NCBI GenBank assembly: GCA_013350335.1
Contig: CM023542.1
Coordinates: forward strand, 868,001 to 932,000
DNA: 64,000 nucleotides
Source: Chimonanthus salicifolius
Taxonomy: Eukaryota; Streptophyta; Magnoliopsida; Laurales; Calycanthaceae
Reading direction: 5' to 3'
Below, one piece after another: positions 48,090 to 61,831 of the stretch (the first letter of the stretch is position 1; each line of letters starts with the position of its first letter). Position numbers and translations under genes: made by a program. A model generated the notes under the pieces. The model saw only the letters and a list, made by a program, of their open reading frames with translations. It had not been told where the DNA came from and searched no databases.

Positions 48090-49660
48090 TGTGAATGTAG
48101 TTGGGGGATTATCATGGCCACTGAATGTTGTATGGATCTACATTTTTTTTATAAATGAACCAGAGGCGATTCACCTATGTGATCATGACCAGAGTTTCAA
48201 AAGATATGGCTGATAATTGTGTTTATACTCCATCAAGTTCCCTACCAATGTCACTAATGTTTTGTGTGGTTCTCTTCTGACTCAGCTGAGTTGAGTTGAC
48301 TCAAAGTTGGAATTGATCCAACTGAGTCTGAGAGGAAGTCGAATATTTAAGCCTTGACCTCATTGGTCATTTCTTATTATGTTATGGAGATGTCCTTGTT
48401 GAATCAAAATAATTCATTTTTCAACTTTGATTTTTATTTTTTATGATCATAGGTGTCCATGCATATGATGGGTCATATGAAAATGTCACAATTCGCACAC
48501 ACCAAGTAAAACTATTGGAAGTGGCCCTTAGGGTTGAGAGTGAATCGAATAAGTTCTTGGCTGTCAAACCAGAGCCGACTTTGATGTCAACTGAATGGAT
48601 GTGTATGACATTTTCTGGATTTCTAATACCTTGTATTAAACTCTTTTACTCAAAATGTACAAGTACAATATGCTCTTTAATCTCACATGATCCCGGTTAA
48701 ATAAAATACTAGACTAAGCCTGCCCCTCAAAAAGGTTTTAGTGCTCGTTTCAGAGCATTATGTAATTTTGCTCTTCATCATGACCTAGGTTAGAATATTT
48801 TGGAGGTTTATTTTTATGAATTTTTAGTTGGGCATTATAAATAAATTTTGGGAATTTTAAGTATTTTATATTTCAATATTTGCCGACATTTAAAACCCAT
48901 GAAAGAATCGAGTATTGAAAGGGTGAAAAAGCAATTATTGTTGATTGAGATGGATCCCTGTGTTTTGATTTGACGACGACGACGAAGATAATTATTTTCA
49001 TGTGGATTTTTGTCTTTATAATGTTGGCCACTATTTAGTACCATGACTAGAATGGATGGAGGCATAATTTGTTGACCATGACCATGCTCACTTTGTTCAA
49101 TTATTAGGTTAGATTAGCTATTGAGTTTGTCGGTGCACTCACTAAGAGGATAGTTTTGAATGTTACAAGTTACAACTCACCAAGTAATTTCACGAAGTGG
49201 AACACACATATCGTCATGAGATTGGATGAGTTTAAAAGATTTGTATAAATATATATATATAATATGCTTATAAAAAATCAATTGAATTAAATGACTTTAA
49301 GCATAGTTTTGAAGGACTGAAAATCAATAGTAAATAGGGGTGGAAGTTTATCAAGTTAATCCTACGAGTGAAGTCCTTCAATCAAGTTGATTTTTTATAA
49401 ATATTTATCATAAATCATTCAAATCATATGGATTATTTGTTTGATTCAAATGATACAGATAGTTGGTTATATCAAGTACAGAAAATGAGTTTTGCAAGTG
49501 AGTAGATCAGTGTAACCTCACGATGGATAAAGCCATTTATCCATTTATTTAATTTTATCGAGATGATAATCCTTATTTGAAGTTGAATTTTATCCATTCA
49601 TCTAATTTGTCCTTTTGTATTTTCATCTCTTTTTTGAGCTAATAAAGATATATAATTATC
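48090..49660. other. Intergenic sequence
   Basis: No gene recognised. A repeated GACGAC run lies at 48973-48984 and an (AT)n tract at 49245-49262. Confidence 0.3.
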
Positions 49661-49667
49661 CACATAG

Positions 49668-49825
49668 GTGTAGTTTAATTAATTGCCTCCCGTCTCAGAA
49701 AGTGGAAGGTTTTGGATTAAAGATCCCATGATCTAACCTTTAGCGTGCCCTAAAATAGTGGACTCAGCCGTAGAGACTTTATTAGGACTGTGTCTGAGTT
49801 CCACACGTAAATAAAAATATATATA
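49668..49825 (+). mobile_element. tRNA-derived SINE (family A)
   Basis: AGGTGTAGTTTAATTAATTGCC (box A position) and GGTTTTGGATTAAAGATCCC (mutated box B) precede the body with GGACTCAGCCGTAGAGACTT and TAGGACTGTGTCTGAGTTCC, then an A/T-rich tail with an (AT)n run at 49818-49832. Confidence 0.6.
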
Positions 49826-49834
49826 TATATATAA

Positions 49835-52689
49835 TTAAAAAAAAAATCTTACCTAAAGTACAGAACATGTTCCTAATTATTGAATGTCAATCTCAAAGCC
49901 CTAAATAAATATTACTCTCACCTCTCAACATCATATTTAAGTATATTCAACAAGTTTTGCTTTGGTGTATGGAGTGGATCCAGACCAAATATACCTTTTG
50001 GTGATAGGTCCAGTACATAATTACATACATTATTAGTATTTAGTAGCACAAAATTATCACATTTGTCATGTACAGGTATATAGTTGGTGCTCATAAATGT
50101 TATTTATTGATAGTGATGAAAACCAGCTATCATAAGAGCCACACTATATCTGCAAGAACAGCAAGCTACATCATTACATTTTCATAAATATATAGAAGCC
50201 AAACTCCAGTACAAGGAATTTTTTTTTCCCAGACATAGAACGGGAGATATTTTATTGAGTAAATCAATTATTGAGTTTGATCAATCAGAAGATTAGATTA
50301 GATGGGTCAGTAAAATGGGTCAGGTCAAAACTTTTAGACATTTATTTTTTTATCAGGATTGGTCAATTTTAGGTAACCAAGTGATTTGGTGAGTCAACCA
50401 AATATGTTATTGAATCTATGTAAATTTATCTAATAAATATAAAATATTAAAGTAATTAATAAAGCACTACAATGAAGCCTTTCTTGATTAAATGTAAAAA
50501 AAAAACTCTTACAAGATTCTAAAACAAATATAAGTCATAATACATCATCCATACCTTCGTATCAGTACTCAAAATTAATGGTGTTCGTTAATACAAATGT
50601 CAAGTTCTAAGGCATAATCATTAATAATTTTCTTTGAAGACCTAATCTATCGAACAATCTCCTACAATACGAAACAAACGAGTGAATCCAATTTTTTTTT
50701 TTTTTTTGACAACTAAGGTGTTCAGGCCTCTTAGAACAATCAACTAATCCTCAAAATATGTACAGATCATTCTACGGAGATTGACCCGTTAACCCATCAT
50801 CGTCGGTGGGGGCAACCACACATCCAAGGTTTAGACTTGAAAGACGTTCTACTCTATTTCTTCTGCTACTAATTATGGCAAGCTTCCAATCCTAAGAACA
50901 ATATGATTCCCAACCATGAGGAGAGATCAGCAGCTACACTTTCATACAGTCAATTGCTTCCAGACCAGACTTTGAAATCGACATGGTGTGGTGTATTAGC
51001 TTATTGGTTTCACCCACTTTTCATTTGAAATTTACACCCAATTAATTTAAAAGAATCACAAAAGAAATACTTGCTTTCAATATGGGGAATCTAAGAATCA
51101 AGGCCCAAATCTCGGGTAGTTGAGTTGATTTCAACTACTATTGTGGCGTGATTGGGGAAGTGACACTTGCACTTCAATTCATCAATTGGGTTGTCAACTT
51201 TAGTAGAATATGAAAAAGGAAAAGGGTCATGTCAACCAACCAAAAGGACAATGATCCATTTTCCCTACATAATTAAGATTAGCATGCCCTTTTAATAATG
51301 CTGCTCCAGTTCATTCCTCCATTAGTTTAATTCTTTTCTTTTTCTCTAATTTATAGAAGAAATACTAGAGTAAAATAGGGAATCTCAGCCTCTTGCCTTG
51401 GAGAAGGAATATCAATCATAGTCCACTCTAATTTTCTTCTAAAGAAATAAACAATGCTTGCAGCTCAACAATACCGATTATTAAATGAATAATCACCCAC
51501 TCTGCTTCTCTCTAATAAAAACAAACACCAATTCCTCCAGCTCGAATTTTCTTGAAAGCTCCTTCAGACCCAGCTTGGAGTTTTTTGGACCAATCTCCCC
51601 GATCCATGTGGCGAGGTTTTGAGTAAGACAAAGATGATCTGAAAATCTGCACTTTCGTCTTGCAGACGACTGACCCAGGGTGATCGTCGTCTTGTTTGGC
51701 TAAATAAAATAGGTGGTGTGCCAACGAAGTCTAGTTCTTGTCCTACCACCTTTGGCTCTAGGAAGACAATCTGTAAGACACAGGATGAAAGAAATTAGTC
51801 GGAATATGATGCAGGAACCTTTTGAGCTCCAATAACTATGCAAGGCCAACAGCAAACAAGGAAGTTGATCGATTATAATGCCATCAACAACAGAATAACA
51901 GCAGATGGGGCAGGATCTACTTTATGGCTATGTTGAGACAGTATAATTATCATGAGTGAGGAACTAAAAAGGAGACAATGTTCGGAAAAGAAAGCTCACT
52001 CAGGGTTGAGCAATGAGTTGCAATCACTCATCATGTTCGAGAGACCTGGATTTCAATTATTTTCTCGTGGCGATATACTTGCTACATGTGGACCTACAAC
52101 ATGTCATGCTTGCTTGGGCAAGGCAAGCATTCTCTAAAAGTTCGCACCGATCTTTCAATGATAAAGATTGTTCATCTGATGGGCCCATCATGAGTGGGAA
52201 TGATCGATCATCTTTTCAAATGGAACTGTCTAAATCATCGGACTGTCATTTTTTGACAGTGATGTGTGTGATTAGGCTACCTGTTCTATTGAAGAAAGAC
52301 ACATGTATGATGAGATATTACCATCAGGTTATGATGGTCCAGTGCGAGAGCTCCTCACCCATCAGTAGTAGAGAGTAGAGACCACCAGATGAACTATGGA
52401 CAAATGAAAATGGGCCCCCACCTGAATGGAGTGCTTAGCCCCAACTCAATATTCTATTAAGCTGAACATTGCACATTCCGTTTATTCTAAAAGATAGATC
52501 CTAGGACTTCATCAGTACAGCCACAATTCAGATCATACTTCAAAATATGTTACGTGTGTTTTGGGAGCATGTTAAAGACTTCTATGTCACGACTTTGAAC
52601 TACATAAATAGCAAAAGGAAAATTGCAGAATGGTTATAAATCCATCACCTGCTAATCTTGTTCGCAGGCAAAATGCTGGGAACAGAATC
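49835..52689. other. Intergenic sequence and 3' flank of the TORTIFOLIA1-like gene
   Basis: No gene supported. A SINE family B 3' piece (minus strand) lies at 50700-50830, next to the poly(T) run at 50691-50707. Minus-strand frames at 51512-51749 and plus-strand frames at 51952-52378 have slightly more balanced composition, but I recognise no family and see no splice plan that joins them to the gene at 52690. Confidence 0.35.
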
Positions 52690-54709
52690 CTAATTCAGCC
52701 TCTGGCTATGGTCCACTTGCCCTCCATCTTTCTCATGGACTATTCCATTCTTTGATAATTTGTTCGAAAGTAGTTCTGTACTCCCTTTTGAATGAGGGTG
52801 AATCTCTGCCAACGGATTGACAACAAATCCTCCTTTAAGGCCAAATCTCCGACTCTCCAACTGGAAAGGATCAGAAGCTTCTTTATCAGTCATGTTGTGC
52901 ATGGCAACCGATGGTGTTGCACTCAATGTTGAAAACCTTGAAGAGGAGTATCTGCCTTCTTGCTTTCTCCATAGCTTTGAGCTAAGGAATTCAGCACCAG
53001 GCAACTTGAAACATGCATTTGCTGCAGTGCGCGTTCCCATCCTCCCTGTTGTTACAGCCAAGTCATGAGAGATCTCATCCAATGCCATCTCAAGGCCTTG
53101 CACTCTTGTCTCCAAGGAACACATGCCACTTTGTGAGTTTCCAATGAACCTCTAAATTTAAGACCCAAAAAAGGGCAAAAAGAGTCAGAAAAGCCTTGAT
53201 TGATGTTAGTTTAGATGGATGCTATGATTGTCAAATGGCCAACATGTACCATGAGAGATGCTGTAAGAAAAAACTTATTGCTCTAAGAATGCGTTATAGT
53301 GTCATGTAACATTGACAGAAGATAAGAAACAATGAGTTTAGTGAGACCATAGATGGTGGAAATATTCAACACACTCTGGATGCTTTTACCAATCCGCAAT
53401 CTTTTCTGGTTCCATAGAAGTTTTTTTTACCCAGCAAAAATAAAGGATACAAGCTGGTTTCAATACGAATATACGTGTATCAATTTTTTTCCCATACTGC
53501 AGATGGTGTCTTGTTGTTTCCCGTTTGAGAGAATTCACTAAATTTGGGGGAGCAAGGAGAATATAAATACAACATTAGTGTCAAGGCAACTGATGAGGTG
53601 ATTAATTTCGGCAAACAAAGTAAATGCGTCCTAACGAAAATTTCGATGTTGTACAGGATACAAAAAGAGAGAGATGACAAGAGAGGGCTAACTAAATGTC
53701 CACTCAAAAAGGTCAACTAAGCAATATGCTTAAATTATCAAGTTAAAAAATAAAAGACATTCGGGACAAATGGTATTGAAGCATCTAAGAGGGTGGTTAA
53801 AATTGAAATGAGTTAGTGCCACTAGATTTCAACACCCGAGCACAACTATAGAACAAATCAGAGTTTTTTTCTTTAATTTTTTAAATTAGAATTGGATATT
53901 TCAAATAGGATTCATATACAATGTCAAAATTTGAGTAGAGATGATATGTTAAGATGAATGAATGGAGTACTAAGAAAAAATGAGGAAAGAATCAAATAAA
54001 AACCTCCATGTTACTCCAATAAAAGATCTGGGAAATGTTGTTTAAGGTGCTTTGATCACGTTAAGTACAAAGAATTTCAGGGTTACAAGTTCAAGGGAGT
54101 TGGAAGAGGAAGAGAAGGGGGAGGGGATGGGGGCGTTAAAATTAAGGATTAAAATAAAGTATTCAAGAATTACAAGCTAGACTGATGAGAAAAAAAAGAT
54201 GGCTTCTGATACGATTTAGTAGAAAAGTAGAAATTAGAAAACTAATCTCAGGTAGATGAAATTAACTAACTGTGATGATGATAGGGCTATTAGAATGCAA
54301 ATACCCAAAAACAAACCAAGCTACTTTCCCCAACATAATTTAAAACTGGGGCAACAGGAACCAGGAATGGGAATTCATCTTTCTGATTTAATTCCTTGTT
54401 CACTCAAGAAGTTGATTCCTCAACTGCTAAAAGTCATCATCCTGACTTCAGTTGTCTATGCAATCAAACAGAAATTTAACAGCTTAACACAAACTCAAAT
54501 AGATGCTACTCTAGGAAACGGTCCACCAGAGTTACGCAAGGAACTTGGCTCCTGAATCGTAATAGAGGTTGCATGATTCTTCGTCTTCTTTCTTGTTAAT
54601 GAAACTGGGAATGTGTATGTGTACATTTGGAAGGTAAGCATGTGATTTTAGAAATTCTCAATAACTTGAATGCATTTTCTTTCATTCTCTCTTTTTTTTT
54701 CTCAATACA

Positions 54710-54744
<35 letters not shown>

Positions 54745-57467
54745 ACTAGAATGCACAATTCTCAAGAATCAAAGTAAGACCATACCTGAAGAAGGTCTAA
54801 TAGGCTTGATTGCTGCTTCTCAATCTGAATCAGTTGTTTGCGGATCGAAGATAAGTCGTTGTCTTTGTAACTTCCACTGTGTTCTTCAGTTGCATTGCTA
54901 GGTTCCACAGTAGATTCTGAGCTTTCCTTTTCATGGAATGGAACCACACGAGAGCCAGACCTTAATCCACCAAACTTGCGTGTTTTGTCATCGTGCTTAT
55001 CATCAAAAAGGACACGTTTTACATCATTCTTTGAATATCTGCTGTTCTCATTCTCCACTTGTTCCCTGGACCTCCCAATCATCCCCTTACTATTCTCAAC
55101 ATTAGGAACAGTTATCTCCACCTTCCAATCTAAAGGGTTTTTACGATCTAGTTTGAGAAGTGAGGTTGGACTTGATCTCTTATCACCACCCAAAGGAGTT
55201 GATTTGCTCGGGGATCTCTTTCTCCATGTAGATGGAGAGTTTGATTTCAAAGTATTAGTACTTCTAGAGCCAGCTGGAAAATGTGCATCGCTCATGCCAT
55301 CTGCCCCATCAAAAAAAAATCCAAAATTTAAAAACAAGGCATGATTCTTTAAAAAAATAAAATAAGCATGCTAAAAGAAAAGAATGAAGAAAAAAATAAA
55401 GACAGGAACTTAAATTTAGACTGGGTCATAGGTAGTGAAGTTACTGACACATGATTTAAATTCATGCAAACAATTTATAGTAGCAAAAGAAAGTAGTGAA
55501 GGGAGGAAATAATACGATGCCTTGCAAACAATCAACATAATGGAGAAGCAAATTTCTCAAGAAAAGAGCGACTGCCTGAATAATTGAGAGACTAAGTTTT
55601 GCCTCACTCATTGCTCATTAGTCGAACTGTAAAGAACCAAAATCACCTTGTCGCATAGTATGCATTACAAAATTGATCCAATTGTCTTTGTTTGTGCACA
55701 TGAATAATCAGATCATCAGTCTGGACTGTCTACTTGGGTCAATCCCATTAAATTATACACTAGCAAAGAAGCCTTGGAAAGATCAAGTAATTCCTACCAT
55801 CTGATTGATAGTATCAAAGCCTAAGGTCAAGCTGTAATATATCCGAGTAACACTTGGGCACTTAGAATCATCCATGCAGTCTTATCAGATTGATGATGTC
55901 CCAGACTCCCGACATCTCTAAAAGCAACTGGATGTATTGAATGCTCCCACACACAATTGATTGGATTATGTCATTCCCCATTTCCCCTTGTGCATATCAT
56001 AAAATCAACACCTCTATGGTATTAACCGCACACAAGGCATGAGCGTAATTTTGCTAGTCACACATCCATACATGCTAAGCTTAACAATACACAAATATTT
56101 TGAATTGAATTGTATGATGTCAATATAATAATAATACAGTACTACAATTAAAATAACAAACAACCATACTAGCATATAGCAATCATCAAAACTTAAGAGG
56201 CTAAGCATGAGCTTATGAGCAACTAGAAAGGCACCTAATTAAGGTGCATGCAAAAGGGCAAAAAGCCTCGCCTTGGCACCATTGACTACAATGACTATAG
56301 GAACATTTTGATTAGATACCGAACTAGGCTAATTTACAATGAGTTGCTAACTGATATTCTTTAATTATATGATGGATCCCTTAATTGTACCATACAACTA
56401 GTTAATTGAATAATTTAGAAACAAGTTAACATTACCAACAGAGGAAGATTTGAGTTGTGGCGGTGTTGGAACATCAGTCGAAATGTCAGGAACATCCTTC
56501 CAAGCATCCAACATCCAAGTCATCGTATCTCGAACTGCCTTCACCTGTGTCATTCACAACAAAAGCAATCAGAATTATAGTGATCAAAGATTCAAATGGA
56601 ATTGGATCTTATCTTGGATAAGATCAACACAATAAATGCCCCCACCTTATCAAACTTCCGTGCCTCAAATAACACAATGCAAGAATCCTTGAATTCTGGC
56701 AGCAGATCCCGCTCAGCGATGGCCAATCGTGCAAATGCATCTGATGCTGCCTTGCGTGCAGCCCAATCCTCACTACTGAGGAATTCAACAAGACAAGGGA
56801 TTATCAGCCCAACAAGGTGGGTGTCGGATGCAGCATGGACACCAACAATGCTACCAATAAGAGAGAGCAGCGCTGGCTTCGCCTTGAACGCAGGGCTGCG
56901 CAGTAGCTTCAGCAACCTAGGGAGAAGCCGCTGGAGCTGTGCGAGATCTGGGTGTGGCGTTGCCTCGATTGCTGCTGCAAGGCACTGGGCAGCACCAGCC
57001 TGTGAACTGCAGTCCTGCTCGAGCAGCAGCGCCTCAGTGAGGGGCTTCAGGAAGGCGCCAAAGGGTGGGGAGGTGATCTCACTGGCCATGGCGGCAAGTG
57101 CATCAACGCAAGCAGATCGGATCGAGGAGTCGGAATCTCTGAGCCGTCGGATAACGACATTGGCTATCATGCGGGAAATGAAGGGTGCCAGATCGTCGCG
57201 GTGGGCGGCAGCAAGGACGGACAGGATCCGGACACATTGCCGACGGACGGGCGATTTGTGGGAGGAATCGGTGGCATAAATGCAGGACAAGAAAGATGAA
57301 AAGGAGTCCGGAGTCAAGCTCTGGGCAATAGTCTCGAGCTCCGTACAGGCTATGGTGTATGTATCACGGTCCGACAGCTTGTTGAGCGACGAGATGACTC
57401 TCTGCTTCAGATCCCGAGTTGCTGATTTCTGTGGCGGAGTCGGTGAAGATCGTTTCGCCAGTGCCAT
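52690..57467 (-). CDS. TORTIFOLIA1-like microtubule-associated HEAT-repeat protein
   Basis: Member of the plant TORTIFOLIA1/SPIRAL2 family, which binds cortical microtubules and influences growth direction and minus-end dynamics. Exons on the minus strand: 57467-56646, 56544-56436, 55300-54786 and 53151-52690, total 1908 nt, 635 aa. Residues about 15-310 form HEAT repeats and contain the family blocks LKQRVISSLNKLSDRDTY, SPVRRQCVRILSVL, SSEDWAARKAASDAFARLA and FDKVKAVRDTM. The middle (311-455) is Ser/Lys-rich and basic, as expected for microtubule binding. About 460-515 (IRKQLIQIEKQQSSLLDLLQ...SLETRVQGLEMALDEISHDL) is the conserved coiled-coil-like stretch. The C-terminal block (KLPGAEFLSSKLWRK..., GGFVVNPLAEI) fits the shorter TOR1-like 3/4 type. 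The start is the first ATG, MALAK; the frame further upstream has only GTG. Exon 1 is GC-rich compared with the surroundings. Confidence 0.92.
54711..54745. repeat. (CA)n(TA)n microsatellite
   Basis: (CA) repeat of about 11 units followed by a (TA) run, in the third intron (53152-54785) of the TORTIFOLIA1-like gene, about 40 bp below the exon 3 donor. Confidence 0.8.
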
Positions 57468-57856
57468 TTCCCCTCCACCAATTTCCTGATTTCCTCTACT
57501 CACTGCAATGGATGTGATTATCTAAATTCCAAAATAATTGCTAATGCCCGTCTTTAACAGTAACTCTATAAATAAAATCCCAAATCTTAAATTACGTAAC
57601 ACTGATTTGTATGTACAAGAAATCAGAACCAGACCAAAATTCGGAAATCTAGGCACTGATGATGCAAGAAAATCCAATGAAACAAACTACCAAAATTGGA
57701 GTTTGATCTAGAGTCAGCGAGTAATGTGGGTGGGGCAAGACGAGTTGCAGCTTCTGCATTTCCTCTACAGAGAAGAGAGAAGACAGAAGACGAAAAGGGA
57801 AGCAAGAGCAGAATAATGTGGGTGGGTTGGACCAAGGTTTGGTTTCCTTTTCCCTC

Positions 57857-57864
57857 TTTATATA
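57857..57864 (-). promoter_or_regulatory. TATA box of the TORTIFOLIA1-like gene
   Basis: TATATAAA on the minus strand, about 390 bp upstream of the ATG. It implies a leader of about 360 nt, rich in GA/CT near its start. A 5'-untranslated intron is possible but not resolved. Confidence 0.45.
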
Positions 57865-58079
57865 AGTAAAGAAGAAGGAAGCAGAGAGAGAGAGGCACGA
57901 AGAGAGAGGAGACTGGCTCGCATTTTTATCATCTGATTTCCTGTTTTTTACTTCACTCAAGGCTGGTTGGAGTTCACTCTTACGAGTAATAGTGCACGAA
58001 AGTGTCCCTTTTTCTAACTATAGTAAAAAGTAAATATTTTTTTTTAATTTATTTATAGAAAATCGCGGGATAAAAGTGT

Positions 58080-58200
58080 AAAACTCTCATGGATAGATTA
58101 TTATTCCTAAAATACACCAAGATTAGGTCATGAGAACTAGAAACCGTGACCTCTCACTTCTTGAGACAAGAAGTAACCAGTTGAATTACACCTATGTGGA
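58080..58200 (-). mobile_element. tRNA-derived SINE (family A), minus strand
   Basis: On the minus strand: GGTGTAATTCAACTGGTTAC (box A), GTCACGGTTTCTAGTTCTC (mutated box B), then CATGACCTAATCTTGGTGTATTTTAGG. Truncated at its 3' side. It lies about 250 bp upstream of the TORTIFOLIA1-like promoter. Confidence 0.55.
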
Positions 58201-60890
58201 TAAATAACAGCATGTTATATTCTACAGTATGTGGGGCCACTATTTTGGCCATCATAATGAGTGGACAAGATGACGAAGAAATTCGAAATCCATTTTCCTT
58301 TGAGCATAAGGGCATTAAGTAAAACTCTAGATGCATACACTCAGTCCCTCATGAGTCACGAGCATTAGATGATTATAGAATTCAAACTTAAGACTTATGA
58401 TTTTTAAGTTGTAAGCTTAATGATTCTGTGTGATCAAGAAAAGATAACTGTACTTTGAATTAAGGTATTTAGGTCTTTTAGAACACATGACTAATCCTAT
58501 CTACACATATCGAGTAAGACTATGGTGAGTGTTCTTATATATTATGAGTGATTTGATTTCAAAATCTTTTATATAAGCGGGTTTTTACATATTAAGTTAT
58601 TCAGTTTAGATGAAGATGAATTTATGGAAAATAGAGATTTTTGGAATTATAATAGGTGGGCAAGATGAGTTTCTTAGCCTAGAATTTAGGGGGATCGGAT
58701 AAGACCAATAAGCATGTTGTTGCTTATAATTCAGATGTCAGGTCGAGCACATTGGTAACATGCAGTGAACTGAAGAATAGGGAGTGGGCCAGTGAGGAAA
58801 TGGCCACACATGTCCGTTGAATATGGACGGTTTGGGAAATGGACGGTCCAACACACCATGTTCAGTTGTTGAATCTTTAGTGGAGAAGGGCATGTTCTTT
58901 GGGGACGAAACCCCAAACCGACGGCGGGCCTAGACCCTAAAGGAATGTACTCATGTGAAGTGCATGTCAGGCCCCATGTGGCCCACTCTTTCTAATTCAT
59001 CCCGGTGGGCCCACCATCTCTGCCCATTACCAGTATGTCACGTGCCATATGTGGCTATTGCTAATCTATTTAATAGATAAATTTCAGTTTCTCAACCAAT
59101 CAACGCTCGTCTCTATAGCTGCATTTGGATGAAGGGATGTAAAGATAATGGGACTTCTCTCATTAGTTATTACTTTTGTTTTGTAACTAAATGATAAAAA
59201 TAAAAAATTAATTTTTTATCTCTCCTTTCTTACTTTTGAAAATCCTTTCTTTCGAATAAATTTTAATATTTTTTAGAGTAACCTCAGATCAAAGGTAACT
59301 CCAAATAACTCTTACAAAATTTATCTCTCATCTGTATTTTGTGAACTCTCACGAAAGAAAGATGAAGAACTCTTGACTTCCCTCCATAAATTCATCCAAC
59401 AATTGAATTTGAGAATTCAAATAGAATCAATTCACACGGATAATTTTCTTTAAAATAGCATAGTCTTTAAAAAAAATTGTGTCTCTATTCCCAAATTTAG
59501 ACCATCGAATGATGATAATTTTCTTTAAAATAGCATAGCCTTTAAAAAAAAATTGTGTATCTATTCCCAACTTTAGACTATTGAATGATGAGTTAAGTCT
59601 TTTGAATACATTGTTGTGGGGACTCCACTTCTTCATGGTTTTTATTTAAATTGAGAAATTCTTACTTGAGTTGTAGATTAACTTTATAAGTTTGATCAAA
59701 TTAGAGGTGTTGATGGATTAGATTCGTGTAGAGCTGTGTAATATGGCACCTAAACCCATTTACATGTATAGAAGTGTGAGACCTCTCGCACTATGTCGGA
59801 CTTTTATAACCTAAAATACTAAGTTTGAGTATGCTCATTTGAGACAGTTGAAATTTAACTGCTCAGTTAGAAAGTGGACATGATGAGATATAAGTGGATC
59901 AAATTTGAACTCAAAACAAAAAAAAATAATCACTTATTCTTAGCGTTAAATTCATTAAATGTCCTTAAAATTTATTAATACAAAGATTTATGGTGACTTT
60001 AACCACTAAAGTTAAGTGGTTAAAAATTGAGTTTTGATTTCAAATCTGGCACTTATTGCTCTTCTTGTCTACTTTTAATTTAAACGGTAGTTTTAATTCC
60101 AAATTATAAAAAAAATTAAAATGATTAAGTGTAAATATACATATAATGGCTAAATAGGTCGAAAGTCCGATAATTAGTATTCACTTCAAATCAAAATTGA
60201 AACACATAATTCAAACAATTCATAAATTACAAATAAAATTGCACAAAATTAAAATTAGACCTTTAAATCAGAACCCATTATTTGTGAGAAATGTGAATCC
60301 ATGACCCATTAAACCAAATCCTATTGTTTTTTTTTAAGTTTTAGCTGGGGTTAGCTCGAATCCTAAGTTAACCCCAATTACTAACCAGGTAAAAGAATCT
60401 ACACCCGAATCAAAATTATCAGATTTTATGGTTTGACCACTGATAAAGCCAAAGTTATCGGGTAGAGTCTGGGCTGTGCCGGACCCTACCCTAAAAAGAA
60501 AACAATTATGAATGTCAAAGGGACTAATTAGATTTTGATAATTAGGCCGCGTTACCTTTTTCTTATGGCCTGAATTGAAAGAAAATGGCCAGTCACCAAC
60601 TATAACCGTCTCTGGACCAACTATTTTATGAAACTTGCCTTGAATGCACATGTTCTTCAATCAAATAATCACATTATAAAAAATTAGACAAGATTTGATT
60701 TGATTTGATTTCTATTTTTTTTTTTAGAAAAAAATTAGAAGAACTCTCTAATTATTTGATTGAATTCCAGCAAAATTTATATTTAAAAATTTAAGAGATA
60801 CAGATTTCTTACCGAAATATTCACCATTTTAGAAAAAACAAGGCAAGGTTTTATTTCCTTTTTCAAATAATAAAAGGAAAATCATAAAAA
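58200..60890. other. Intergenic sequence
   Basis: No gene recognised. A minus-strand SINE family B 3' piece is likely at 58440-58560. A two-copy 65-bp tandem repeat (GATAATTTTCTTTAAAATAG...) begins at 59449 and 59514. Confidence 0.4.
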
Positions 60891-60894
60891 TATA

Positions 60895-61070
60895 CTTCCT
60901 CCATCCCATTTTAGTTGTCCATTTTAAAAAATTGGATTGTTTAAGGAAGGGATCTCAAAAGACATATCAGATTAGATGTGATACAGAGAGATAATCAAAA
61001 TTGCATATCAAATAAATATTTTGGGACAGTGCCAAATACATATCAGACAGCTAAATTAGTACAGAGGAAG
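60895..61070. mobile_element. Stowaway-type MITE (Tc1/mariner)
   Basis: A 176-bp element with ends CTTCCTCCATCCCATTTTAG and ...AGTACAGAGGAAG, flanked by TA on both sides. The start is the classical plant Stowaway consensus (CTCCCTCCGTCCCA type). The interior is AT-rich without coding capacity. Confidence 0.75.
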
Positions 61071-61705
61071 TAAAATTTTAGCTAAAATAGACCAATATTT
61101 AAACCAACTTTGACATAATAGTCTAATTTGGGTCTTATAATATTTACAGTTCAACGGCCAAACTACTTTGCACAAATTTTAGAGTATAGAGCACATAATG
61201 GATCTATTCTACTTTCTATCTCCAATAAATTGCAATAATACTCAATTTGACTGTTAAAGTTCATTGATCTAACCGGATAAAATTCCACCATTAGATAAAT
61301 GTGAATGTAAAATTTTGAAAGCCTTAAAAAGTATGAGTTCTCTTATAAAAATGCCCATTTTTAGTATTTGTAATTTTTAGTAATTTATATTTAAATATAA
61401 AGTTGTATCATGTTGTTATGATATTATATTAAAAGTATATCTGAAAATAATTTAATGGAGTTCTACTTCTTTATTTTGTAGGTTGCCTTAGCAAGATCTT
61501 CAAAGAGAATGGTCATCTTAATATGGATTGGGCATTGAATTTTATTTAACTACTTTGCAATTATCTTATCCTAATGTTGTGGGCATAAAAAATTCAATAG
61601 TTTATAGTAATTAAATTTATAAGATTAAAGCCAAAGAAATATGATAATGGAGGTCCCAAAGAAATATGATAATGGAGGTCTAATATAAGTATATAACCTT
61701 TAACC

Positions 61706-61831
61706 CATGGGTTTAAAATTTGATATTGGCCGATATTTTTCTCTCCGCTTATTTTTTTTTTTGAACAAAAACAAACTATATTGACTGATATGATACGGGA
61801 TATCGACGTATCCAACGATATTTGGACCATG
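61706..61831. mobile_element. TATCGGCCGATA-family hAT-like MITE, 126-bp copy
   Basis: Ends CATGGGTTTAAAATTTGATA and GATATTTGGACCATG; flanks CTTTAACC (61698-61705) and CTTTAACT (61832-61839), an 8-bp duplication with one mismatch. The interior keeps TATTGGCCGATATTTTTCTC and diverged TATCGACG motifs. It is a strongly reduced, older copy. Confidence 0.6.

Noticed and set aside
52013..52378. 121-codon plus-strand frame after the TORTIFOLIA1-like gene
   Set aside because: No family recognised, odd residue usage, and it lies in the likely 3' flank of a gene on the other strand.
56596..57279. 227-codon plus-strand frame opposite the TORTIFOLIA1-like exon 1
   Set aside because: It is antisense to a GC-rich, well-matched coding exon; no family is recognisable in the antisense reading.
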